NCBI GenBank assembly: GCA_964565665.1
Contig: CAZMFZ010000072.1
Span: 1 to 19,624 of the forward strand
Direction of reading: 5' to 3'
Source: CAZMFZ01 sp964565665
GTDB lineage: Bacteria; Bacteroidota; Bacteroidia; Cytophagales; UBA9547
DNA: 19,624 nt
Shown here: positions 7,228 to 14,473 of the stretch, piece after piece
Layout of the letters: each line of letters begins with the position of its first letter
Numbering within the stretch: the stretch's first letter is position 1
Program-made: the position numbers and the translations under genes
The notes under the pieces: model-generated
Seen by the model: only the letters and a program-made list of their open reading frames with translations
The model's database searches: none
Told to the model about the DNA's origin: nothing

Positions 7228-8593
7228 GCAATACATGGATAAGTTGCTGCAAATTAAGCTTTTTTTGTTCACCCGATTGCATATTTTTAAGGGTAAATTC
7301 CCCCGTTTTTATTTCTTCTTCACCTGTTATCAGCACAAAAGGTATTTTTTTGCTATCAGCATAGCCAAATTGCTTCTTCAATTTGTCGGGCTTGGGGTAT
7401 ATTTCAGCAGCAATACCTTCGTTTCTCAACTTGGCTAATATTCCCAGGCTCACTTTTTCACTTGCTTCATCAAAATTGGTAACCATTACTTTTACACCTT
7501 GTTCAGCACTTTCAGGAAAGAGATTCAACTCGCTCATCACATCAAAAATACGATCTACACCAAACGAAATGCCTACCCCAGATACGCCCTCTAAGCCGAA
7601 AAGCCCTGTGAGATTATCGTATCTGCCTCCTCCACTTATGCTACCCATTTGTACGCCAAGGGCTTTTACTTCAAATATGGCACCTGTATAATAGCTCAGA
7701 CCTCTAGCCAAGGCTATATCTATCTCTAATTCAGCCACTTCGCTACCAAAAGCATGGGTGTATTCTAATACTTTTTTTATGTCAGCAATTCCCAGTTTCC
7801 CTATTTCACTATTTATTAATGCTCTTTCCAGCAAGGCTAATTTTTGGTCATTCGACCCTTGAATTTTGATAATTGGCAATAATTTTTCAATTGCATTCTG
7901 AGCAATTCCTCTTTCAATTAGTTCTTTCACTACGCCTTCTTCGCCAATTTTATCAAGCTTGTCTATGGCAACACATATTTCGGCTTCTTTGCCTTCAGCT
8001 CCACTTACTTCCGCAATGCCAGAAAGTATTTTTCTATTGTTAATTTTGATGGAAAATGAATTGATACTTAAGTTCGTAAGTACTTCTTTGAGCATAAGCA
8101 CAATTTCAGCTTCGCAAATCAATGAATCTGTACCTACTACATCAGCATCGCATTGGTAAAACTCTCTATAACGCCCCTTCTGTGGTCTATCGGCACGCCA
8201 TACAGGTTGAATTTGGTATCGTTTGAATGGAAAAGTAATGTCGTTTCTATTCATCACCACATAGCGAGCAAAAGGAACGGTGAGATCGTAACGTAAGGCT
8301 TTTTCAGAAATTAGAGGCAATATTTTTTTAACATCTTCACTTAATACATTTATGCCTTTTTCTCTTATGTCAGCTAAATAATCGCCCGAATTGATGATTT
8401 TGAATATCAATTGGTCGCCTTCATCGCCATATTTTCCAGTGAGTACAGATAAATTTTCCATCGAAGGCGTTTCGATAGGAGAGAAGCCAAATTTTTTGTA
8501 AACATTTTTTATGGTATTGAAAATAAATTCTCTCTTAGCCATAGTCGCAGGGCCGAAATCACGGACACCCTTGGGTAGCGATGGTTTGCTCAT
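7217..8593 (-). CDS. hisS: Histidyl-tRNA synthetase
   Basis: HisS charges tRNA-His with histidine using ATP, in the cytoplasm, as a class IIa homodimer. The chosen ATG at 8593 gives MSKPSLPKGVRDFGPATMAK, whose KGVRDF is the conserved N-terminal motif; the upstream extension to 8656 is unconserved. Motif 2 appears as GRYREFYQCDADVVG and motif 3 as GVGISFGVDRIFDVM. The histidine-specific loop LARGLSYYTGAIFE and the SGGGRYDNL segment are present. The C-terminal ~90 residues (KVMVTNFDEASEKVSLGI onwards) are the anticodon-binding domain. The length of 458 residues is normal. The downstream secreted-protein gene begins inside its last codons. A promoter candidate lies at 8656-8689. Confidence 0.98.
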   Translation of the reverse strand: MSKPSLPKGVRDFGPATMAKREFIFNTIKNVYKKFGFSPIETPSMENLSVLTGKYGDEGDQLIFKIINSGDYLADIREKGINVLSEDVKKILPLISEKALRYDLTVPFARYVVMNRNDITFPFKRYQIQPVWRADRPQKGRYREFYQCDADVVGTDSLICEAEIVLMLKEVLTNLSINSFSIKINNRKILSGIAEVSGAEGKEAEICVAIDKLDKIGEEGVVKELIERGIAQNAIEKLLPIIKIQGSNDQKLALLERALINSEIGKLGIADIKKVLEYTHAFGSEVAELEIDIALARGLSYYTGAIFEVKALGVQMGSISGGGRYDNLTGLFGLEGVSGVGISFGVDRIFDVMSELNLFPESAEQGVKVMVTNFDEASEKVSLGILAKLRNEGIAAEIYPKPDKLKKQFGYADSKKIPFVLITGEEEIKTGEFTLKNMQSGEQKKLNLQQLIHVLHEA

Positions 8594-8655
8594 CTTTTTA
8601 ATCTTTAAATAGTATGCTTTTGGTTTTAAACTTGTAAAAACGCAAAACCGAACCA

Positions 8656-8689
8656 CAAACTTAATGGATAACAGATAAAAAAAATCAAA
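8656..8689 (-). promoter_or_regulatory. Bacteroidota-type promoter candidate for hisS
   Basis: On the minus strand TTTG (8689-8686) is followed after 22 bases by TAAGTTTG (8663-8656). This fits the -33 TTTG / -7 TAnnTTTG consensus of the primary sigma factor in Bacteroidota, at the long end of the spacing. It would give a leader of about 55 bases before hisS. It is a motif match only. Confidence 0.45.
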
Positions 8690-8703
8690 ATATAGAAAAC
8701 TGA

Positions 8704-8735
8704 TTTGGTAATTGAAAAATGAAATACTATTTTTG
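8704..8735 (+). promoter_or_regulatory. Bacteroidota-type promoter for the 8763 gene
   Basis: TTTG (8704-8707), a 20-base spacer and TATTTTTG (8728-8735) match the Bacteroidota -33/-7 consensus TTTG-N19-21-TAnnTTTG well. Transcription would begin near 8742, about 20 bases before the ATG at 8763. It is arranged divergently with the hisS candidate 15 bases away. Confidence 0.6.
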
Positions 8736-8762
8736 CAGTCCTTTTTCTAAAGATACCATAAT

Positions 8763-8987
8763 ATGTCACATACACAGAGAAAACTGAACAGATTAAAAGT
8801 TTGGGATAAATACAATGAAACCATCAGAAAATATAGGAAACAACCTATTGTGAAGAAGGTAGATATTGAAGAATTGAAGAAACAATTTGCAGTTCCTGTA
8901 AAAGAAGAAGCCCTAAAAGCACCGAAAAAGGCTGTAGAAGTGGCAGAAGTAGAAGCAACTGCACCTGTTGAAGTTGCCGCAGAATAA
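8763..8987 (+). CDS. Small charged protein of unknown function
   Basis: I do not recognise a named family. The 74-residue product has a strongly basic N-terminal half (MSHTQRKLNRLKVWDKYNET, then IRKYRKQPIVKK) and an Ala/Glu/Val-rich acidic tail (KAVEVAEVEATAPVEVAAE). This basic-head, acidic-tail arrangement suggests binding to nucleic acid or the ribosome, but that is only an inference. The gene is well supported despite its size: a consensus promoter lies about 20 bases upstream and a textbook intrinsic terminator follows the stop by about 35 bases, so it forms its own monocistronic unit. There is no signal peptide or membrane segment. It faces away from hisS. Confidence 0.75.
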   Translation: MSHTQRKLNRLKVWDKYNETIRKYRKQPIVKKVDIEELKKQFAVPVKEEALKAPKKAVEVAEVEATAPVEVAAE

Positions 8988-9019
8988 TTTCTAGTTAAAA
9001 TATTCTAAAATAATATATT

Positions 9020-9053
9020 AAAAGGATACTCATTTATGGGTATCCTTTTTTTT
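9020..9053 (+). terminator. Intrinsic terminator of the 8763 gene
   Basis: A 9-bp perfect stem, AAAGGATAC (9021-9029) and GTATCCTTT (9040-9048), with a 10-base loop runs directly into eight consecutive T (9046-9053). This is a canonical rho-independent terminator on the plus strand. Confidence 0.9.
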
Positions 9054-9078
9054 GTTTATGATTTGCAGTTTAGAATAG

Positions 9079-9267
9079 TTTAAAATAGACAAAGTATTCA
9101 ACCCCAAAGTAGTGGTTGAAACCAAAGCAGAAAAGTTTACCCATGGAAGGAATTATGGAAAGGTTTTTATTCTTTCATCCCAAAACTCCATGGTAAAAAG
9201 GAAAGAAGCAATTGCAAGCGTGAAAGCCATTGCAAATGAAAAAAAACCAATAAACAGTTGGATGTGA
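9079..9267 (+). pseudogene. Unrecognised small reading frame, possibly a gene remnant
   Basis: An open frame between TAG (9076) and TGA (9265) encodes 62 residues that look protein-like: FKIDKVFNPKVVVETKAEKF, THGRNYGKVFILSSQNSM, VKRKEAIASVKAIANEKKPI. I do not recognise the family. The first ATG is at 9190 and would leave only the last 25 residues; a GTG at 9112 would give 51. The absence of a good start for the N-terminal part suggests a remnant that lost its beginning. A small hairpin with a T-run starts immediately after the stop, which supports this as the true end of a gene. It lies just upstream of hicA in the same direction. Confidence 0.4.
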
Positions 9268-9287
9268 GTAGCAATTATGCTACTTTT
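9268..9287 (+). terminator. Small hairpin with T-run before hicA
   Basis: GTAGCA (9268-9273) and TGCTAC (9278-9283) form a perfect 6-bp stem with an ATTA loop, followed by TTTT. It begins one base after the TGA of the preceding frame and ends five bases before the hicA start. It may be a weak terminator, or an inverted-repeat operator for the HicB repressor. Confidence 0.45.
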
Positions 9288-9291
9288 AATC

Positions 9292-9474
9292 GTGAAAGCA
9301 AGAGAAATTGAATCAAAACTAAGACAGGATGGCTAGTATGAAGTTAGCCAGTCTGGTAGCCATAGAAAATACAGGCACGCTACAAAAATAGGTATAGTAA
9401 CGGTTCCAGTTCATAATGGTGACATTCCGATTGGTACTTTAAAGTCAATTCTTAAACAAGCAGGTTTAAAGTAA
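9292..9474 (+). pseudogene. hicA: HicA-family mRNA interferase toxin interrupted by an amber codon
   Basis: From the GTG at 9292 the frame reads VKAREIESKLRQDG, then TAG at 9334-9336, then YEVSQSGSHRKYRHATKIGI and VTVPVHNGDIPIGTLKSILK to QAGLK and TAA. Apart from codon 15 this is a complete 60-residue HicA. The dsRBD-like core and the catalytic-histidine motif GSHRKYRH are intact, and the C-terminal GTLKSILKQAGL is typical. At the interrupted position HicA proteins usually have Trp (DGW), so TGG to TAG is the likely change. HicA cleaves mRNA and is neutralised by HicB, whose gene begins about 90 bases downstream in the usual hicA-hicB order. An alternative in-frame ATG lies at 9277. A sequencing error at one base cannot be excluded. 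Confidence 0.88.
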
Positions 9475-9564
9475 GCTTTTTTGTTTAAGTGCTTTTACAA
9501 GGCAATTGAACCATATTTTATTTGGCATTTAAAGAAACCACAAATTTTAACTAACATATTAAAA

Positions 9565-9966
9565 ATGCAAATTATAATCGAAAAAGGAAATGATGGATTT
9601 CTTTGGGGTAGAGTTGAAGTACCTGAAGGGGATTATCTACCTGCAACCGTAGGAAAAAACACAGCGGAGATTGTTGCTAACATAAAAATGTTAGTTATCG
9701 ACCATCAAAAAACTGACGGTGATGAAGTAAAATTCTTTACAAACGAAGATTTTATTAAAATCAATTTGGTTTACGATATTCAGGCACTTTTCGTAGAGTT
9801 TTCTTTTTTGAAAATATCTGAAATAGCTAAAGAAGCAGATATGAATCCTGGGTTAGTGAGGCAATATGCTTCAGGGGTTAAACATCTTTCGGCAAAACAG
9901 GCGGAGAAAATGGAACAGACAATCCATAGGTTAGCACAAAAAATGCTTGATTTATCTTTGTTATAA
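9565..9966 (+). CDS. hicB: HicB-family antitoxin with HTH domain
   Basis: This 133-residue antitoxin partners the HicA upstream. I use the ATG at 9565, giving MQIIIEKGNDGFLWGRVEVP, the HicB N-terminal domain that mimics substrate and blocks the toxin. The 28-residue extension to 9481 is unconserved. The C-terminal part, KISEIAKEADMNPGLVRQYA followed by SGVKHLSAKQAEKMEQTIHR, is an XRE-type helix-turn-helix, so the protein should bind DNA and autoregulate the operon. The frame is intact although the toxin carries a stop. The G+C is low like the chromosomal genes, unlike the polymerase operon that begins about 80 bases further on. Confidence 0.88.
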   Translation: MQIIIEKGNDGFLWGRVEVPEGDYLPATVGKNTAEIVANIKMLVIDHQKTDGDEVKFFTNEDFIKINLVYDIQALFVEFSFLKISEIAKEADMNPGLVRQYASGVKHLSAKQAEKMEQTIHRLAQKMLDLSLL

Positions 9967-9973
9967 TTCCGTG

Positions 9974-10001
9974 TTACAATGTGGCAATTGCCATTACAAT
10001 G
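9974..10001. repeat. 8-bp direct repeats around a 12-bp palindrome
   Basis: TTACAATG (9974-9981), the perfect palindrome TGGCAATTGCCA (9982-9993) and TTACAATG again (9994-10001) follow each other without a gap. The structure touches the 3' end of the tRNA-Arg fragment. It could be a recombinase-binding site, a transposon excision footprint with target duplication, or chance. Confidence 0.5.
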
Positions 10002-10043
10002 ATTTGGTAGGGATTCAGACCCTAAACCTTCTAATCCGTAGTT
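10000..10043 (-). repeat. 3'-half fragment of tRNA-Arg (candidate attachment site)
   Basis: On the minus strand this 44-nt stretch matches the 3' part of the intact tRNA-Arg(ACG) at 14480-14553 from the anticodon loop through the T arm to the discriminator base, with five mismatches. Both share ATCCGTAG and GTAGGGATTCA on the plus strand. The T stem is still fully paired (TAGGG and CCCTA). The 5' half of the tRNA (acceptor 5' strand, D arm and 5' side of the anticodon stem) is absent. Same orientation and position at the far end of the polymerase operon suggest a displaced 3' end left by integration. Confidence 0.75.
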
Positions 10044-10044
10044 C

Positions 10045-13000
10045 TTAATACCTCGGATCAGGAATCATGGGCAGCCGCACCATTTTTTGTACTTCAATGG
10101 AAGGGAAATTAAAATCATGAACAACCTTGCCCAGCATCAGGTAGCAGCCTTTGCCACTGAAAGGATAAGCCTTCACCTGGGGAGGAAAATGAACGGAATC
10201 AAAAAAACGCCCATTTTCATCAGTCCAAGTGCCGAAATTCATGAGTTCGCCTCGGGCAGTCCGCGTATCTTTCTTAGTCACATAATACCCTGCCATCCGC
10301 ACGGTTTTCCCCATATATTGCACCATATCCTTTGCATAGATGATTTCCCCTAATTGTTTATTCCTGAGCAGGGCAAAAGGAGAGCAGATCGGGAAACCCA
10401 GTAATTCGAGCTGGTCAAATTCATCTTCAAAAGGTTTTATCTCAAAAGCAGGAAGCTGCCCGGTCTCAGGTTCCTCTTCCAGAAAGGAAACAGCCATGAC
10501 AGGCACGGGCTTAGTGGCCAGGTAATTGTTCTTCTCCCACAATAGAGTCTGCTTTGTCTTGCCAGTAAAGCGAAAAGCGCCCATGCGTATGAGCAGGTTC
10601 AATTGCTCTTTTGATGCCCTTGTCCTCCTGATAAAATCATACAGGCTCAGATAGGCACCATACTGGGTTCGTTCTGTAATAATCCGCTTTGCGAAATTTT
10701 GTTCCAGATTCAGTATATGGATAAATCCCAAGTAAATGGTTGTATCCTCTATTTTGGTCTTGTNNNNNNNNNNNNNNNNNNNNNNNNNNNNNNNNNNNNN
10801 NNNNNNNNNNNNNNNNNNNNNNNNNNNNNNNNNNNNNNNNNNNNNNNNNNNNNNNNNNNNNNNTTGTTGACACAGGGCGGCTCTACGGTTGCCCCTAGCA
10901 TTTTGGCTTCATGTACATACTCTTCCGTTGAATAAAACCCACCGAAATTATTGATCACTGCCACCATGAATTCAAGCGGATAATAAGTTTTCAGGTACAA
11001 GCTTTGGTAACTCTCAACCGCATAGCTGGCCGAATGAGCCTTACAAAAAGAAAACCCTGAAAAGCTTTCAATCTGCCTCCATACCTCTTTGGCTAATTCT
11101 TCGGAATACCCGAAGGCCTTACAGTTGGCATAATACTTATCACTTAGGACGAGGAACTCTTTTTTTGTTCTCGATTTGCCGCTCATGCCACGCCTCAGAA
11201 TGTCCGCTTCCCCCATATCCAGCCCTCCGAAATGATGGGCTATTTTGATCACATCTTCCTGATATACCATCACCCCATAGGTCTCTTCCAACACTTCTTT
11301 AAACTTCTGGTGCAAATAGACCACTTTATCAGGGTTATTGGCACGGGTAATGTATTCCCGCATCATCCCCGATTGGGCTACGCCCGGCCGGATAATAGAG
11401 CTGGCCGCTATCAGTGAAATGAAGTTGTCGCAGTGCAGCTTGGTCAGTAAACCGCGCATGGCAGGGCTTTCGATATAAAAACAACCGATAGTATTAGCAG
11501 AGAGCAATTGCTTTTTTATAAGTAGGTCGGCAAAGAATCGAGCAGGCTGGTGTATATCTATTTTCTGCTGCCTGTTCTGCCATATAATGTCTACAGCTTC
11601 TTTGATATGGCCCAATCCCCGTTGGCTTAAAATATCATATTTATAAAATCCCCAGGCTTCTGCTACGTGCATATCAAACTGGCAGATAGGAAACCCTTTG
11701 GGCATCATTTCCAGAGCCGTGTGATAATAAAGCGATTCCTCGGTGATTAATATGCCTCCTGCATGGATGGACAAATGGCTAGGAAATTCCACAATACCCT
11801 GGCCTGTGGCAAATATCTCCGCGGCCAGGCCATGGTGCTTAGCTGTATCCCGTTTATCCGTCAGGATGTCTATCTCATTTTTAGGAAGGCCATATACTTT
11901 ACTCACTTCTCGAATGATGGAGCGATTTTGGAAAGTGGTATAAGTAGCCAGCAGGCACACATGCTCCTTGCCATATTTATTGAATATATAAGTGATGACA
12001 TCATCCCGTTCGTCCCAACTGAAATCCACATCAAAATCAGGCGGGTTTATCCGATAAGGGTTAATGAAACGTTCAAAATACAAATCAAGTGCGATAGGAT
12101 CCACATTAGAAATGCCGATACAATAAGCAATGATAGAATTAGCTCCCGAGCCCCTGCCTACATGATGAAACCCTTTGCTGCCTGCATACCGGGTAATATC
12201 CCAGGTAATGAGGTAATAGGTGGAAAAGTTCATTTCACCTATGATGCGTAACTCTTTATAAACCCTTGCAAGCGCCTGCTGGTTGTCACCATAACGGTAT
12301 TGGTAGCCTTCCAGTGCCAGCTTTTCCAGCAAAGCTTTGTCATCAATCTTGGAGCCTGTAAATGATTTTTTATTCTTAGGGCTTTTCAAGTCAAAACTGA
12401 CGTTGCACGCATCTAGCAATTTTATTGTATTGTCAATAATATAAGGATGGTCGGTAAATGGATTTAAGGCAAACGCAGTGAAGTATTCATCACTTTTGGC
12501 GATATGGGTCGTGTCTAGTTTTGAAAGCAAAGTGTTTTGTTCAATCGCTCTGAGTACTTTATGCGTTTGAAAATCCCCTGCATCTTTAAAGCTTACGGGA
12601 CAAAAACCAATCAACTTTTCCGGGTATTGCAGGTAAATGGAGCCAAACAGCTTACTCAGCTGGGTTTTACGGATGGCAATAAATTCATTAGGCAGAAGCT
12701 CATCGGGCTTTTTACTTCCGAAAGGGTAGAGGATAAATAGATTTTCACTTTCGGGAGGTGAGCTGTATGCTTTGGTCGATGAATATTCCGAAAGGAATTT
12801 ATTAAGTATATAGATACCTTCATTATTGCGGGCAATGGCAGTAAAGCAGGGCACAGACTGGTGACGGAAATCAACCCCTAACAATGGTTTGATCTGTTCT
12901 TTCTCACAGGCGGTGAGGAAGTCGTACCAACTGGAGGTATTGTTGATATCGGTCAGTACCAATACGCTTGCCCCAGCAGCCTTGCCCTGCTCCACTAGTT

Positions 13001-13058
13001 CTTCGGGCTTCATGGTGCCGTACAAAAAACTAGAATAGCTGTGGCAGTTCAGGTACAT
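10045..13058 (-). CDS. Error-prone-type DNA polymerase III alpha subunit (DnaE2/ImuC-like), interrupted by an assembly gap
   Basis: This is a C-family replicative-type polymerase lacking the tau-binding C-terminal domain, as in DnaE2/ImuC enzymes used in lesion bypass. The N-terminal PHP domain (LNCHSYSSFLYGTMKPEEL to about 60) lacks the usual TDH histidine (LTDINN), so no phosphoesterase activity is expected. The palm has GRGSGANS (301-308) and the catalytic aspartates in DFDVDF (341-346). After the gap come the helix-hairpin-helix region (YLGFIHILNL, LYDFIRRTRASKEQLNLLIR) and an OB fold (GKTVRMAGYYVTKKDTRTAR to VRLPMIPDPRY). The downstream frame is open right into the gap (KTKIEDTTIYLGF), so this is one gene. 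An intact gene needs a gap length of 3m+2; aligned with E. coli DnaE, about six residues seem missing. It starts 19 bases after dinB. Confidence 0.88.
10764..10863. other. Assembly gap of 100 N
   Basis: Exactly 100 ambiguous bases, the conventional placeholder for a gap of unknown length, lie inside the dnaE-like gene. The coding frame is open up to both edges. The nominal 100 bases put the two halves out of frame, so the true length is not 100. Confidence 0.97.
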
Positions 13059-13077
13059 ATAAATTAATGAAACATGG

Positions 13078-14238
13078 TTATTGCCTTAAATTGGTGTCTA
13101 AAGCGACAGCCCTACCCACGGCATGGCTTCCGTATTTGTTCCTGATGTGATCCATAGCCTGACAGAGGTTGATCATTTCAGGGACATCTTGAAAGAGGTC
13201 TATTTGCTGATTACCTTGTATCAGGTGGCTGAAACGAATGCCGATGAGCCTTACAAGCAGCCTTTTGTTATACAGCTTGTCAAATAACTCTTTGGCAGTT
13301 GCGATCAATATATCATCACTTGACGAGAGTGCTATAGCTCTTTGCTGGGTATAGGTATTGAAATCGGAATACCTAATCTTAATCGTTACACAGGCAGTCA
13401 GTTTTTTGAGCTTACGCAAATCAAAGGCCAGCCTTTCAGCCATAATAACAATACATTCCCGCAAATAATGGATATCGGTAGTGTCTGTATGGAAAGTATT
13501 TTCAGTACTGAGTGATTTTTGCTCCGAATAAGGAATTACAGGGCTATAGTCGATAGCATTGGCTTTTTCTGATAAGGCAATGCCATTTTTACCAAATTCT
13601 TTTTCGAGCAGGCGTACAGGCACCTGTCGCAGGGTTTGAATCGTTTTCACACCCATGCTGGACAATTGAAAGAAAGTCCTTTCTCCCACCATCGGGATTT
13701 TAGAAACAGATAAAGGAGCAATAAAAGGCTTTTCCGTACCCTGCGGGATGTACAATGCCCCGTTTGGTTTCGCTTCATTGGTTCCCATTTTGGAAATCAG
13801 TTTATTCACAGCCAAACTATAAGAGATAGGCAGGCCTGTCTCTTTAATTATCTGCTCTTTGAGCTCTTTGGAGAACTCGCTACATCCGAAGAACTTATCC
13901 ATTCCTGTAAGGTCGAGGTAAAACTCATCTATGGAAGCTTTTTCTACAATGGGAGCATAACTATTGATTACCTCGGTTACCTGATTGGAATAGCTGGAAT
14001 AGCTTTCCATATCGCCCTTAATCACCAGTGCATCGGGGCAGAGCCTGAGTGCCTGTTTCATGGGCATGGCAGAGCGTACCCCGTATTTACGTGTCTCATA
14101 AGAGCACGAGGCTACTACTCCACGATTAGTGGTGCCGCCAATGATGAGCGGTTTTCCCACGAGCGAAGTATTCTTTAACCGCTCTACGGATACAAAAAAT
14201 GAATCAAGGTCTAAATGAAGGATTGTCCTGGCATTCAT
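13078..14238 (-). CDS. dinB: Y-family DNA polymerase IV
   Basis: This translesion polymerase copies past damaged bases with low fidelity. The 386-residue protein has the Pol IV layout: HLDLDSFFVSVE with catalytic Asp10, the steric-gate region, and SIDEFYLDLTG with catalytic Asp104 and Glu105. The helix-hairpin-helix thumb follows (NKLISKMGTNEAKPNGALYI, VGERTFFQLSSMGVKTI), then the little-finger domain (about 235-345). QIDLF at 345-349 is an excellent beta-clamp-binding motif. The acidic residues are all present, so this is an active DinB and not a catalytically dead ImuB. The gene leads an operon with the dnaE-like gene 19 bases downstream, an arrangement analogous to the ImuB-DnaE2 mutasome. 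A 37-bp inverted repeat lies four bases upstream of the ATG at 14238 and probably controls it. Confidence 0.95.
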   Translation of the reverse strand: MNARTILHLDLDSFFVSVERLKNTSLVGKPLIIGGTTNRGVVASCSYETRKYGVRSAMPMKQALRLCPDALVIKGDMESYSSYSNQVTEVINSYAPIVEKASIDEFYLDLTGMDKFFGCSEFSKELKEQIIKETGLPISYSLAVNKLISKMGTNEAKPNGALYIPQGTEKPFIAPLSVSKIPMVGERTFFQLSSMGVKTIQTLRQVPVRLLEKEFGKNGIALSEKANAIDYSPVIPYSEQKSLSTENTFHTDTTDIHYLRECIVIMAERLAFDLRKLKKLTACVTIKIRYSDFNTYTQQRAIALSSSDDILIATAKELFDKLYNKRLLVRLIGIRFSHLIQGNQQIDLFQDVPEMINLCQAMDHIRNKYGSHAVGRAVALDTNLRQ

Positions 14239-14242
14239 GCTT

Positions 14243-14279
14243 ATAATTATATTGTCGTTTTTAACGACAATATAATTAT
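14243..14279. promoter_or_regulatory. 37-bp perfect inverted repeat, candidate operator of dinB-dnaE
   Basis: The arms ATAATTATATTGTCGTT (14243-14259) and AACGACAATATAATTAT (14263-14279) are perfect 17-base reverse complements around TTT. The dinB ATG begins four bases away. The core GTCGTT occurs a third time at 14286-14291. The perfect symmetry and position suggest a repressor operator, possibly for a LexA/S24-type damage-response regulator, though no regulator gene is in the window. As RNA it would form a hairpin next to the start codon. Confidence 0.65.
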
Positions 14280-14324
14280 TAAATAGTCGTTAATGTAGAC
14301 AAATTAAGCAGATAAAAAATCGGA

Positions 14325-14435
14325 ATGCAAGGGGTTGGTGAAGAAATGTTTGATGAGGGCGAGAGTCAGCGGATTTATAGTATAGACAATATAAACAAGC
14401 GGTTTTACACTCTGGATATTAAGAAGGTTTTCTAA
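14325..14435 (+). CDS. Short reading frame of 36 residues between the operator and tRNA-Arg
   Basis: An ATG at 14325 opens a frame reading MQGVGEEMFDEGESQRIYSI then DNINKRFYTLDIKKVF, ending at TAA 14433-14435. The composition is protein-like and the stop lies just before a hairpin terminator. It matches no family I know. It may be the C-terminal remnant of a plus-strand gene cut off by the events that placed the polymerase operon here, or chance. It is the only thing I see in the 160 bases between the operator and the terminator. Confidence 0.25.
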   Translation: MQGVGEEMFDEGESQRIYSIDNINKRFYTLDIKKVF

Positions 14436-14439
14436 ATGA

Positions 14440-14473
14440 AAAACCCTTTAAATTATTGAATTTAAAGGGTTTT
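14440..14473 (-). terminator. Terminator downstream of tRNA-Arg
   Basis: AAAACCCTTTAAATT (14440-14454) and AATTTAAAGGGTTTT (14459-14473) form a 15-bp perfect stem with an ATTG loop. On the minus strand it starts seven bases after the tRNA 3' end and is followed by a T-run (TTTTT), fitting a terminator for the tRNA transcript. It can also work in the other direction for the short frame ending at 14435. Confidence 0.85.

Noticed and set aside
7228..7272. Longer N-terminus of the secreted protein from 7272
   Set aside because: It adds 15 polar residues before a clean signal peptide and increases the overlap with hisS.
10045..10731. A separate 228-residue gene downstream of the polymerase
   Set aside because: The frame continues upstream of its supposed TTG start into the gap as KTKIEDTTIYLGF, the expected DnaE sequence, so it is the C-terminal part of the same gene.
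10637..10935. Two reading frames running through the block of N
   Set aside because: They are artefacts of translating ambiguous bases; the region belongs to the dnaE-like gene.
11763..12251. A 162-codon plus-strand frame opposite the polymerase gene
   Set aside because: It is a shadow of the dnaE-like coding strand and resembles no protein family.
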